Under the pieces are notes generated by a model. It did no database searches and had not been told where the DNA came from. It was given only the letters and a program-made list of their open reading frames with translations. This document shows, in pieces, positions 11,436 to 20,023 of a stretch of 64,000 nucleotides of DNA (positions within the stretch are counted from its first letter, which is position 1; every line of letters starts with the position of its first letter). This stretch comes from Nostoc sp. JL33 (GTDB taxonomy: Bacteria > Cyanobacteriota > Cyanobacteriia > Cyanobacteriales > Nostocaceae), in the NCBI RefSeq assembly GCF_017114985.1, contig NZ_JABXKP010000087.1:1-64000 (forward strand), read 5' to 3'. Both the position numbers and the translations under genes were made by a program.

Positions 11436-13241
11436 ATGATCGAAAAATGGTATCGAGTCCCAAAGCTGAAAGCAATATTCCTCCTAGCATTGGCAGTTGT
11501 ATTTACTAGTGCTGTAGTCTCATATAGCAACACTGTTAATTTGATTCACAACCAGGAATGGGTGAGATACTCCTACGAAGTTGTTACCCAGCTTGAAAGT
11601 ATCCAACTTACACTCAAAGATGCTGAAACTGCACAACGTAATTATTTAATTACAGTAGATGCAGATGATTTACAAACCTATATTGCAGCTGATCAACAAA
11701 CTAATAATAATATTCAGATTCTCAGCAAGTTAATTGCTAAGAACCATCAAAAGCAGCAGTGGATTTCTTTGCTGGAGCCGAAAATTACCAACAGCCTCAA
11801 AATGCTGCAACAAGAAATTTCCCTCAGAGAAAACCAGGGATTAGAAGTAGTTCGGCAGCAAATCTTATCTGATAAAGATAAGCAAATTGGCAAAGAGATC
11901 CAACATCTGATTCACGACTCTTTAAAGGTGGAGCAAAATTTATTACAGCAGGTAATGCAGGAATCACAAGCAAGTTCCCAAAAGGCGATAGTTACATTTT
12001 TTATCGCTGCTATTGTGGGTTTGGTGCTGGTGACTTTGCTGTATGATTTCTTGTGGCGTTATATCAGGCAACTTCAGCAGACGGAACTAGCTCTACGCCA
12101 AAGCGAAAATCGTTTACGAGCCATGATAGATGCAGAACCAGAATGCATCAAGTTAATTGCCAGGGATGGCACCCTTTTAGAAATTAATGCCTATGGGCTG
12201 GCAATAATGGAAGTGGAAAGTGCTGATGTTTTGATTGGTAAACCAGTTGATGCCCTAATTGTACCAGAGTATAGAGCAGCCTTTGCCGAATTGCATAAAA
12301 GTATCTGCCAAGGTAACAAGGGGACTTTGGAGTTTGAAATCGTTGGATTTAAAGGTACTCGCCGCTACATGCAAACTCATGCCGTACCACTGCGTAACGA
12401 ATCTGATCAGACGTTCATCCATTTGGCACTGATGCGAGATATAACCCAGCAAAAACAACTAGAAGCTCAACTTTTGCGATCGCAACGTTTGCAGAGTATC
12501 GGCACTTTAGCTTCTGGTATCGCCCATGATCTCAACAATATATTATCTCCAATTTTAATGTCAGTTCAACTGTTGCAGAAGAAATTGCCTGATCAGCAGA
12601 GTCAGCAAATACTGCAAACTTTAGAAAATAATGTTAAACGCGGTGCTAATTTGCTCAAGCAAGTTTTGTGCTTTGCACGGGGCGTTGAAGGCAAACGGAC
12701 GATTTTGCAAATTCAGCCTTTGATGGTAGAAATTGAGCAAATTATCGCTCAAACATTCCCCAAAAGCATCATCTGTCAGATAGATATCCCCAAAAAACTA
12801 TGGTACGTCTGTGCAGACACAACTCAACTACATCAGGTGCTGATAAATTTAGTAGTCAACGCCCGCGACGCTATGCCCAATGGCGGTATTTTAAGGATTG
12901 CGGCGGAAAATGTGGTGATTGGTGAACATTCTGCCCAAATAAATATTGATGCCAAAGTGGGTTCTTATATTGCGATCGTGGTGACGGATACTGGTATGGG
13001 GATGTCTTCGTTAGTCCAGCAACGGATTTTTGAACCATTTTTCACTACCAAAGAGGTAGGCAAAGGTACAGGTTTAGGACTTTCTACGGCGTTGGATATT
13101 ATTAAAAATCACGGTGGTTTTGTGAATGTTTACAGTCAGGTAGGCAGAGGCACTCAATTTACAATGTACTTGCCTGCCTCAACATCTAAAGACGCACATT
13201 CACTGTCTCCAGAACTGGAATCAGTTATAGGAGATGGCTAA
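11436..13241 (+). CDS. CHASE3/PAS histidine kinase, probably lacking its receiver domain
   Basis: A ~601-residue membrane kinase. Two membrane segments (about residues 10-30 and 185-205) enclose a periplasmic CHASE3-like helical sensor. A PAS domain (~230-345), HisKA with GIAHDLNNILSPI and HATPase (LVVNARDAM, DTGMGM, GTGLGLST) follow. An upstream ATG at 11403 has no ribosome-binding site, while the ATG at 11436 follows AGAAAGGG. The frame stops after VIGDG, and directly past the stop the same frame reads LILVV before losing similarity. In the usual hybrid kinases this position begins the receiver domain, so it looks truncated by a nonsense change plus loss of the rest. Confidence 0.88.
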   Translation: MIEKWYRVPKLKAIFLLALAVVFTSAVVSYSNTVNLIHNQEWVRYSYEVVTQLESIQLTLKDAETAQRNYLITVDADDLQTYIAADQQTNNNIQILSKLIAKNHQKQQWISLLEPKITNSLKMLQQEISLRENQGLEVVRQQILSDKDKQIGKEIQHLIHDSLKVEQNLLQQVMQESQASSQKAIVTFFIAAIVGLVLVTLLYDFLWRYIRQLQQTELALRQSENRLRAMIDAEPECIKLIARDGTLLEINAYGLAIMEVESADVLIGKPVDALIVPEYRAAFAELHKSICQGNKGTLEFEIVGFKGTRRYMQTHAVPLRNESDQTFIHLALMRDITQQKQLEAQLLRSQRLQSIGTLASGIAHDLNNILSPILMSVQLLQKKLPDQQSQQILQTLENNVKRGANLLKQVLCFARGVEGKRTILQIQPLMVEIEQIIAQTFPKSIICQIDIPKKLWYVCADTTQLHQVLINLVVNARDAMPNGGILRIAAENVVIGEHSAQINIDAKVGSYIAIVVTDTGMGMSSLVQQRIFEPFFTTKEVGKGTGLGLSTALDIIKNHGGFVNVYSQVGRGTQFTMYLPASTSKDAHSLSPELESVIGDG

Positions 13242-13321
13242 TTGATTTTGGTGGTGAAAGTATCACAGACTACAAAAAATCCTATCAACCAAAACTTTCT
13301 GTCCACGTTGGAAATTGGTTC

Positions 13322-13412
13322 AGAACTTACGCAAAATACCTCTCAAACTCTTATTCCTCCGTGTTCTCTGTGCCTCTGTGGTTCGATTTTCCCTTACCTG
13401 TGCGTAAGTCCT
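13322..13412. mobile_element. MITE-like element with GGACTTACGCA ends
   Basis: A 91-bp element with terminal inverted repeats AGAACTTACGCA and TGCGTAAGTCCT. The interior (CCTCCGTGTTCTCTGTGCC) is the reverse complement of the interior of the element at 32443-32533. It lies 80 nt after the truncated kinase. Confidence 0.75.
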
Positions 13413-13435
13413 ATGGTTAATAGAAATAAAAAATA

Positions 13436-13666
13436 TTAGTTAATATGATATGCCGTTATCACTATTGTCTTATCTGGACTATATACAGACTCGACTCTTG
13501 GGTATTCGTTATGAATCCACCATACTTTTATTCTATTAGACTGTGCAGGTGCGCTACCTGAGATTGAATATCCTGCCTGAGTCATTAAGGTTTCAAAAGT
13601 ATTTGAGTCGAGAACCGTACAATTAAAAGCTGTTAGTCCCTGTATCTGATGTCTGTTTAGGGTCAT
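13436..13666 (-). CDS. Small hypothetical protein
   Basis: A 76-residue protein (begins MTLNRHQIQGLTAFN, ends TIVITAYHIN) with a mixed globular composition. Its start overlaps the end of the upstream small ORF by 44 nt in another frame. I recognise no family. It could be a separate overlapping gene or the second half of one gene broken by a frameshift; upstream of the ATG its frame is open for some distance, so the frameshift reading is possible. Confidence 0.45.
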   Translation of the reverse strand: MTLNRHQIQGLTAFNCTVLDSNTFETLMTQAGYSISGSAPAQSNRIKVWWIHNEYPRVESVYSPDKTIVITAYHIN

Positions 13667-13943
13667 AGCTACCCTGGTAAGTCGTAAAAATTCTATATCC
13701 TGGTAATACTAAAGCAATTCCAGTGTAACTGTGAATTTTACCGGGATATTTATAGGGAATATCATCTGGTACGCTCCCACCAATGCGAAAACTAAAGCCA
13801 AGTAGCCATATATACAAACCAGGTAGTAGTAAATCCATGCTATATGCAATAGCTCTCATTGCCTCATTTTCTTTGAAAGAAGCACAATTTCTGGCTATAG
13901 CGAATTTTTTGGAGATATTTTTCAGGTTTGTGGTTTCTAACAT
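13623..13943 (-). CDS. Small hypothetical protein next to the CRISPR array
   Basis: A 106-residue protein with one likely membrane stretch (SMDLLLPGLYIWLLGFSF) and a Gly/Pro-rich second half. Its ATG lies three nt from the degenerate end repeat of the CRISPR array. No family is recognised, and it is not a cas gene I know. It overlaps the 13436-13666 ORF and may belong with it. Confidence 0.45.
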   Translation of the reverse strand: MLETTNLKNISKKFAIARNCASFKENEAMRAIAYSMDLLLPGLYIWLLGFSFRIGGSVPDDIPYKYPGKIHSYTGIALVLPGYRIFTTYQGSYDPKQTSDTGTNSF

Positions 13944-13945
13944 CG

Positions 13946-14384
13946 TCTTTCAATCCCCGATAGGGATTTAGATTTAGTAAGTTTCAAGCGTTTCAATCCC
14001 TATAAGGGATAAGGTGTTTTGCAACATATACCCTCCGAGGGTATATGTCAAGTTAAAAGTTTCAATCCCTATAAGGGATAAGGTGTTTTGCAACAAAAAA
14101 TTATGACAACTAACAAGTTAATTGATTGTAGTTTCAATCCCTATAAGGGATAAGGTGTTTTGCAACTTTCAATTGGGCGAGGCAATAGGTACATTTAACC
14201 TACGTTTCAATCCCTATAAGGGATAAGGTATTTTGCAACCTTATTTGAGGGATTGTTTCAGGAATGGATGGAATAGTTTCAATCCCTATAAGGGATAAGG
14301 TATTTTGCAACATACATACACACTACATCAATCTGACTTCAGCACAGTGTTTCAATCCCTATAAGGGATAAGGTATTTTGCAAC
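13946..14384 (-). CRISPR. Six-repeat CRISPR array with a degenerate terminal repeat, no cas genes nearby
   Basis: Six 36-nt repeats at 13990-14025, 14059-14094, 14131-14166, 14204-14239, 14276-14311 and 14349-14384, beginning GTTTCAATCCCTATAAGGGA and ending TTTTGCAAC, with five unique spacers of 33-37 nt. Read on the minus strand the repeat ends in ATTGAAAC, the usual 8-nt crRNA 5' handle of many type I/III systems, so transcription is probably leftward with the leader at the right. A strongly decayed repeat at 13946-13981 marks the left end, as expected of the leader-distal side. The three left repeats have GGTGTTTT and the three right ones GGTATTTT. No cas gene is present in the window. Confidence 0.95.
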
Positions 14385-14689
14385 GGCTGATCTTTGAAAG
14401 CTTTACTGTATTTGGGTTTTAAGGTTTAGTTGCGCGTATGCGTACATAATAGCAAAGTTTTCAAGCTCTTGTAAGAATGGAAAGTCTTTAAAATACTTAT
14501 ACCGCAAGGTGCGCGACAGTTAATCGAATAGGGCTTTTGAGAGCATTTTTACCATCAGCTAAAAATTAGCGATCGCCTATTAACAATGGGAACAGCACCT
14601 TTAAACGGTTAACTTCTGCTTGTGTTTCTGTTACACTATTAAGTTTTTAAGACTTAACTTTGTTTGAGCTAACCGCAAGTGGATTAAAA
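14385..14689 (-). promoter_or_regulatory. Probable CRISPR leader
   Basis: AT-rich, gene-free sequence directly after the last intact repeat, on the side predicted to be the leader from the repeat's ATTGAAAC handle and from the decayed repeat at the other end. The leader promoter could not be assigned to specific boxes. The right part also holds the promoter of the following plus-strand gene. Confidence 0.45.
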
Positions 14690-15565
14690 GTGAGAAAAAT
14701 TAAACTACTGAGTTTGATATTAATTAGTTTGGCAATGGCGTTATGGTTTAATTTGCGTTTCTCAACACCGTCAATACCAACTGTGGCATCTTCACCACCA
14801 AAAACTATCCGCTACTTCGAGCGCACCTTGCCCCAAAGCATAGCTCATATCGTGTTAATTCCAGCTAATAGCAGATTTTTGGTAACTCCTGCACTATCAC
14901 AGAAGCTAGCCACTGTAGAGGAATTCGCCCAGAAGCATCGAGCCGTAGCTATTTTGAACGCAGGCTTTTTTGACCCAGTTAACCAAAAATCTACATCCTA
15001 TGTTGTCCGACAACGCAAGTTGGTCGCTGACCCCAAGGAAAACGATCGCTTGGTGAACAATCCCAACTTAAAATCTTACCTGGGTCAAATATTCAATCGC
15101 ACAGAATTCCGCCGCTACTTATGTGGGAAAACTATCAGCTATTCGATTACGCAACACAGTCAGTCACCACCAGCAGGTTGTCAGTTAGTCGATGCTATAG
15201 GTGCAGGCCCAAACCTATTACCAGAACTCACGTTAGCACAAGAGGGCTTTGTAGATAATGCCACCAAACGAGATGCACTTGGCAGCAACCAACCCAATGC
15301 CAGAACTGCCGTGGGTATCACCCGTGATGGCAGTGTTGTGTTAGTTATGGTGGCTCAAAAATCCTCGGCTCCCGCTAATGGGGTGTCCTTACCAGCATTA
15401 GCTGATTTTATGAAAACTCTTGGTGCTGATAAAGCGATGAACCTGGATGGAGGGAGTTCGTCTTCGCTTTATTACAATGGCAAAACCTTTTACGGTAAGA
15501 TTGATTTGGAGGGAAATTCTATCAAGCGTCGCGTGAAGTCGGTTTTGCTGGTTCAGGAAAACTAG
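14690..15565 (+). CDS. Phosphodiester glycosidase family (NAGPA-like) exported protein
   Basis: About 291 residues. A hydrophobic N-terminal segment (KLLSLILISLAMALWFNL) acts as signal or anchor; the rest carries the NAGPA/DUF2233 pattern: AILNAGFFDP, AIGAGPNLL, ARTAVGITRDGSVVLVM and MNLDGGSSSSLYYNG. The family hydrolyses glycosidic phosphodiesters or acts on exopolysaccharide-like substrates; the substrate here is unknown. GTG at 14690 puts the basic VRKIK just before the signal sequence; a TTG at 14660 would add ten residues. Confidence 0.85.
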   Translation: MRKIKLLSLILISLAMALWFNLRFSTPSIPTVASSPPKTIRYFERTLPQSIAHIVLIPANSRFLVTPALSQKLATVEEFAQKHRAVAILNAGFFDPVNQKSTSYVVRQRKLVADPKENDRLVNNPNLKSYLGQIFNRTEFRRYLCGKTISYSITQHSQSPPAGCQLVDAIGAGPNLLPELTLAQEGFVDNATKRDALGSNQPNARTAVGITRDGSVVLVMVAQKSSAPANGVSLPALADFMKTLGADKAMNLDGGSSSSLYYNGKTFYGKIDLEGNSIKRRVKSVLLVQEN

Positions 15566-15700
15566 TATTCAACACTATATATTGCAGCGATTGGGCTTTA
15601 TTGGGGCTATACCTACCCACTGGTAGATTTTTACCATAGCAGCAATCTGGCGATCGCAATTGAGTCACAATGATAAGAGACAATCATTGAAGGTGCTGTC

Positions 15701-16012
15701 ATGCCTCGTCTACCTCAAATTGTTCAGAACTTGTTCCTTCGTTTTGAAGGTTTGTTTGGTGTTTTATTCCAAAGTGTTTCTAATTTTTTCGGAAAGATAT
15801 TTGGTTTTTTTGCCCAGCTTTTCGGATTTACTAGCTCTGGTTATTTCTTGGAACCTGATGAGGCGCAAGCCATAAAGCAAGCTTCAGCAAAACAGGCAAT
15901 TGAAACGAATCAGGATAACACTGCTAAAATTCCTGCCACTAACCGCCGTAGTCCTAATGCCAAAATTGACGACTACTACCTCAACATGGCTCGTGATGTC
16001 AAAAAGAACTAA
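15701..16012 (+). CDS. Conserved hypothetical cyanobacterial small protein
   Basis: A 103-residue protein: an amphipathic Phe/Leu-rich N-terminal half (FEGLFGVLFQSVSNFFGKIF) that may lie on or in a membrane, then a polar Ala/Gln/Asn-rich half ending DDYYLNMARDVKKN. The type is familiar from cyanobacterial genomes but has no established function. It is followed by a low-confidence antisense frame. Confidence 0.65.
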   Translation: MPRLPQIVQNLFLRFEGLFGVLFQSVSNFFGKIFGFFAQLFGFTSSGYFLEPDEAQAIKQASAKQAIETNQDNTAKIPATNRRSPNAKIDDYYLNMARDVKKN

Positions 16013-16257
16013 CAAAAGCCATCAACTGGAGGGCTTGTGATTAGATATTGCCTCCGGTGAAAGCTTTGCGCCATCACACTGCCAATTTTTCCTCTCAGAA
16101 TTTTATAAATTGCTGCCGCCTGCACTGGTGTAGTGTGAGGGCGCTTTTCTTTAAAAATCATCCAGCCACAATTAATGGATTGGTATGTGCGTAGGCTAGC
16201 AAGAACCGCAGGCATCGCACCTTTAATAAAAATTAGGGCCAGTTTGAGGCTGGACAA
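16009..16257 (-). CDS. Possible small hypothetical protein
   Basis: An 82-residue frame whose middle (GWMIFKEKRPHTTPVQAAAIYKILRGK) looks protein-like while both ends do not. It may be a remnant or chance frame. Its stop overlaps the end of the plus-strand gene by 4 nt. Confidence 0.25.
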   Translation of the reverse strand: MSSLKLALIFIKGAMPAVLASLRTYQSINCGWMIFKEKRPHTTPVQAAAIYKILRGKIGSVMAQSFHRRQYLITSPPVDGFC

Positions 16258-16297
16258 TAGCTAGAGAGATTGTTGAAATTGAATATTTTCTTGATTT

Positions 16298-16507
16298 TTA
16301 ACTTACCAAATCAACCAAGGCGTTGCTCCGAAAGCGGACTATAGATGAAACTGAGCAGCCGCGATAATTTTCCGATGTGAATACTGATAGTGTGATATTA
16401 GCTTGACCGGGATCTAAAATGCGTTTTACCTTGCAGGTTTGCATTTTGTTGTTGCAGTAAGCAATAATGCGATCGCCAGCCTTGACATCCAACGCTTGAA
16501 TTTTCAA
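16298..16507 (-). CDS. Small conserved hypothetical protein
   Basis: A 69-residue protein, MKIQALDVKAGDRIIAYCNN onward, with a beta-rich composition (VKRILDPGQANITLSVFT) resembling small SH3-like or KOW-like barrels. No firm family. It stands alone, with AT-rich flanks. Confidence 0.55.
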   Translation of the reverse strand: MKIQALDVKAGDRIIAYCNNKMQTCKVKRILDPGQANITLSVFTSENYRGCSVSSIVRFRSNALVDLVS

Positions 16508-16863
16508 TTAATACCAACCTTGTCAGGAGTTTGCTTAGTTAAAGGAAAAATATATTGCTATATTTTACTTGCTCAACAATAAGAATGTCTATTCAGTGTA
16601 GCACAAAAATTAAGATCATTAATATTATCAATTTAATCTTAATAATGTCAACCTTATTTATGCTCAAAACACTATTAAATGCTGGATTTTCAGAAAATAA
16701 GCATAAAATCCCGACCTTGGCGCAACTTCTAGGTCGGAGCCTCTGTTGAAAAATCCAGATGGTGGGATGCTGGAACTTCTCTGGAGCTAAATTTTTTTGG
16801 GTACAGATTTTTCTTCCGATGTTTTTGTTACAATAATTGATATTTTTACCTAAAAATACCACT
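16508..16863. other. Gene-free AT-rich stretch before adenosine deaminase
   Basis: About 355 nt. An imperfect hairpin pairs CCGACCT with AGGTCGG at about 16713-16738. Otherwise I see nothing but AT-rich sequence and the presumed promoter of the next gene. Confidence 0.45.
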
Positions 16864-17913
16864 ATGGCTTTATATGCTGAATTACATAGACATCTGGGCG
16901 GCTCGGTCGTACCGCGAGTTTTATGGCGATATTTCGAGCGACATTCTTCGGAGTTGATTTCCCGCTTTGGTGACTATTCCGAATTTGAAGATTTTTATAC
17001 CCGCCCACGCAACACCCTAGATGAGTATCTAGAATTACACACTCTGGTAGAAAGTGTGCAAACTGTGGAGACTTTGCCTTACTTTATCTATCGCTTAGTG
17101 CGGGGTGCTTACATATTTGAAAATTTGGCTTATCTAGAACTGCGCTACACTCCCTATTTGCGGACACCTGAGCATCTGAATCAATCACAGAGAATTGACA
17201 AGATGGCAGAAATTGTGCAAGTAGTAGGACTTGCCAGCCACCAGCCAGAATATCCGATTGTTACTAGCCAAATTCTCTGTATGCACACGCGCCTACCCTA
17301 TGAGGTGAACAAGGCGATTGTTGATTTGGCGGCGCAAAATCAACAGTATGTCTGTGCAGTAGATGTAGCGGGCGGTGATAGCTATTACGCCGATCGCTTA
17401 GAAGAATGGATTAGCTTATATGATTATGCGCGATCGCTGGGCGTTAAGACCACGGGACATCTATATGAAACCACTGCCGGTTGTTACCCAGAACTGTTAC
17501 CCTATTTGATGCGGATTGGTCACGGCATTCAAATTCCCCTACTATATCCAGAGCTACTTAATGATGTGGCTAAACGCGGACAATGTTTGGAGGTTTGTCC
17601 GACAACTTACCTGAAAACTGGTACTTTGCAGGATATACGTCAACTGAAATTAGTTTTTGACCGTTGTTTTGATGCTGGGGTAGATATTGCTATTTGTACT
17701 GACAATGCTGGGTTGCACAATGTGCGTTTGCCATTTGAGTATGAGAATCTCTTGACTTACGACATTATTAATTTTGCACAACTCCAAGCTTGTCAAGATG
17801 CAGCTTTCCGCCACGCTTTCGCTTGGCCTTACAGTCAGCGTCCCGCATCCCTGTTGAACGGTTTGCTTAAACCAGAACCACCTAAAGTTTTGGCAATAAG
17901 GGATAGTAATTAA
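16864..17913 (+). CDS. Adenosine deaminase family protein
   Basis: A 349-residue metal-dependent hydrolase: N-terminal metal motif AELHRHLGGS (His-x-His), then KTTGHLYETT (metal His plus catalytic Glu region), GHGIQIP and CTDNAGLHN (metal Asp). These match the adenosine/AMP deaminase superfamily; adenosine to inosine is the likely reaction, but cyanobacterial members are often of unproven substrate. The start is taken at ATG 16864 because AELHRH should be near the N-terminus; a TTG further upstream is less likely. Confidence 0.85.
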   Translation: MALYAELHRHLGGSVVPRVLWRYFERHSSELISRFGDYSEFEDFYTRPRNTLDEYLELHTLVESVQTVETLPYFIYRLVRGAYIFENLAYLELRYTPYLRTPEHLNQSQRIDKMAEIVQVVGLASHQPEYPIVTSQILCMHTRLPYEVNKAIVDLAAQNQQYVCAVDVAGGDSYYADRLEEWISLYDYARSLGVKTTGHLYETTAGCYPELLPYLMRIGHGIQIPLLYPELLNDVAKRGQCLEVCPTTYLKTGTLQDIRQLKLVFDRCFDAGVDIAICTDNAGLHNVRLPFEYENLLTYDIINFAQLQACQDAAFRHAFAWPYSQRPASLLNGLLKPEPPKVLAIRDSN

Positions 17914-18284
17914 CGATCACCTAGAGGTAAGCAAAAAGTCAGGTAATTTAATGTTAATTAATGTTGCAATCAGTGATTTTTTTTGATGTCCTAGAGAAAG
18001 TTGTAATGGACAATAGATATTTTGCAAAAATCAGTGTTTGAGAAATTAAACCACAGATGCACGCAGATAATTCATCGGTGTTTATCTGTGGTTCCTTTTT
18101 CGCTGAGAAAGGATTTTTGCTATAAGTCTAAAAGGTTGTTTGAAAAGTCTAATTTATTACTCACCGGGCGACTGGAAGTCGCGGCTACACATACAAAACC
18201 CACCTCCGTGGGTTAAAAAACCTTAATTTTGAATTGATTTCTCTGCCGACTTCACTTGTTCCCAGAAGCTATAAACTATAATTT
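17914..18284. other. Gene-free stretch upstream of mutL
   Basis: About 370 nt. Most of it is repeat-derived: a segment related to CCACAGATGCACGCAGATAA with a complementary TTATCTGTGGTTCC (a loose hairpin at about 18050-18095), then the element at 18132-18228. The last 60 nt are the presumed mutL promoter region. Confidence 0.55.
18132..18228 (+). repeat. Dispersed hairpin element (AGGTTGTTTGAAAAGT type)
   Basis: Starts with AGGTTGTTTGAAAAGTCT, includes GCGACTGGAAGTCGC and CCCACCTCCGTGGG hairpins and ends in TTAAAAAACCTTAA. Relatives lie at 38961-39136, 57530-57600 and 63534-63765. Here only the left terminal repeat is present. Confidence 0.75.
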
Positions 18285-19994
18285 ATGGCATCTACTATTC
18301 AAGCTCTACCAACAGAAGTCGTATATCTGATTACAGCTGGTGAGGTAATCGACTCTTTAGCATCTGTGGTGCGGGAATTGGTAGAAAATTCCCTAGACGC
18401 AGGTGCAATGCGAATTGTGGTTTCTCTATGGCCGCAGCAATGGCGAATTCGTGTGGCAGATAATGGTTGTGGAATGAACTTAGATGATTTGCAACAAGCA
18501 GCCACAGCCCACAGCACCAGTAAAATTCGCTCTAGTGCCGATTTATGGAAAATTAACAGTTTAGGGTTTCGTGGCGAGGCGTTACACAGTTTGACGACTC
18601 TGGCAGATTTAGAAATTTTGAGTCGTCCTGTGGGTGGAAAATTAGGATGGCGGATTAGCTATGGGGATGGTGGGGAAGTTGTGCAAGTTGAAGCAACTGC
18701 GATCGCACCTGGTACAGTGGTTACAGTTTCCAATCTTTTCGGTAATTACTCATCTCGTCGTCAGGGATTACCCACAACAGCACAGCAAATCAAAGCCGTG
18801 CAAGCCACAATTCAACAAATTGCCCTATGTCATCCCCACGTCACCTGGCAGATTTGGCAAAATGATCGTCAATGGTTCACCATCTGTCCTGCTGTCACAA
18901 CTGGGCAACTGCTACCCCAGATTTTACCGCAGGTGCGACAAGGTGATTTGCAAGAAGTGAAACTTGAAATACCCAACCCTCCAAACTCTTGTACAGACGC
19001 GATTAATCGCGTCTCTCCAAACTCAGCACTAAATTTAGTGGTAGGATTACCCGATCGCTGTCATCGTCATCGTCCAGATTGGGTGCGTGTAGCTATTAAC
19101 GGCAGGATGGTTAAGACACCGGAACTAGAGCAAACGATATTATCAGCATTTCATAGAACATTACCACGCGATCGCTATCCAATTTGTTTCTTACATCTTG
19201 CGATTTCCCCGGATCAAATTAACTGGAATCGCAATCCCGCAAAAACAGAAATTTACCTCAACGAAATCATTTATTGGCAAGAGCAAATTACCCAAGCAAT
19301 TAATCAAGCACTCAGCATCTCTTCTACCAATTTTAAAGAAGCTGTCCATACAACACGAGTTAGTAAATTACTCAAAGCCGCAGAAGCCAAAGGCGGCTAC
19401 AATTTCAATCCTCAAAATCCCAAGCCTTGTACAGACGCGATTAATCGCGTTCCTAATTCCTTAAAAGCTGTCGCTCAAGTTAGCAACACCTATATTGTGG
19501 CGGAACATTCAGGTGGTATGTGGTTAGTGGAACAGCACATCGCCCATGAGCGAGTTTTATATGAGCAATTGTGTGATAATTGGCAACTTGTCCCTATGGA
19601 ACCGCCAATCATTCTTTATCAATTATCACCAGCGCAACTATCGCAACTAGAACGCATCGGTTTAGACATAGAACCCTTTGGCGAACAACTTTGGGCTGTC
19701 CGTAATATACCCGCACCTTTGCAGCAACGAGACGACTGTGCAGAAGCAATTTTAGAACTTAGTTGGGGGGGCGATTTACAAACAGCCCAAGTAGCTGTCG
19801 CCTGTCGCAGTGCGATTCGTAATGGTACATCGATGAATCAACAAGAAATGCAGACACTTTTAGATAATTGGCAACGCACTCGCAACCCTCGCACCTGTCC
19901 CCACGGACGTCCAATTTATCTATCCTTAGAAGAATCAGCTTTAGCTCGGTTTTTCCGGCGTAATTGGGTAATTGGTAAAAGTCATGGAATTTGA
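18285..19994 (+). CDS. mutL: DNA mismatch repair protein MutL
   Basis: A 569-residue GHKL ATPase. The N-terminal motifs are intact: AAGEVI-like TAGEVIDS, LVENSLDAGA, VADNGCGM, GFRGEALHS. The C-terminal dimerisation domain ends with CPHGRPIYLSLEE. It couples MutS mismatch recognition to downstream repair. Two insertions of the same dispersed palindrome lie in frame: at ~235-244 (reads SCTDAINRVS) in the N-terminal half and at ~381-389 (CTDAINRV) in the linker before the C-terminal domain. The linker insertion is likely tolerated; the first one is in a loop-like Pro/Asn-rich stretch. Reading frame and motifs remain complete, so the protein is probably functional. Confidence 0.95.
   Translation: MASTIQALPTEVVYLITAGEVIDSLASVVRELVENSLDAGAMRIVVSLWPQQWRIRVADNGCGMNLDDLQQAATAHSTSKIRSSADLWKINSLGFRGEALHSLTTLADLEILSRPVGGKLGWRISYGDGGEVVQVEATAIAPGTVVTVSNLFGNYSSRRQGLPTTAQQIKAVQATIQQIALCHPHVTWQIWQNDRQWFTICPAVTTGQLLPQILPQVRQGDLQEVKLEIPNPPNSCTDAINRVSPNSALNLVVGLPDRCHRHRPDWVRVAINGRMVKTPELEQTILSAFHRTLPRDRYPICFLHLAISPDQINWNRNPAKTEIYLNEIIYWQEQITQAINQALSISSTNFKEAVHTTRVSKLLKAAEAKGGYNFNPQNPKPCTDAINRVPNSLKAVAQVSNTYIVAEHSGGMWLVEQHIAHERVLYEQLCDNWQLVPMEPPIILYQLSPAQLSQLERIGLDIEPFGEQLWAVRNIPAPLQQRDDCAEAILELSWGGDLQTAQVAVACRSAIRNGTSMNQQEMQTLLDNWQRTRNPRTCPHGRPIYLSLEESALARFFRRNWVIGKSHGI
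18988..19016. repeat. Dispersed palindrome inserted in frame in mutL (copy 1)
   Basis: CTTGTACAGACGCGATTAAT continuing into CGCGTCTCT. The core AGACGCGATTAATCGCGTCT is a perfect 20-bp palindrome. Further copies lie at 19425-19450 and 59573-59601. Confidence 0.92.
19425..19450. repeat. Dispersed palindrome inserted in frame in mutL (copy 2)
   Basis: Same CTTGTACAGACGCGATTAAT start and CGCGT end as copy 1, in the same reading frame, so it encodes the same peptide CTDAINRV. Confidence 0.92.
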
Positions 19995-20023
19995 TGTTTT
20001 CAGTAAGTGTACACACAAGTCGA

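Noticed and set aside
13385-14660. cas genes near the CRISPR array
   Set aside because: I looked for Cas1, Cas2, Cas6 or effector motifs on both sides and in the whole window and found none.
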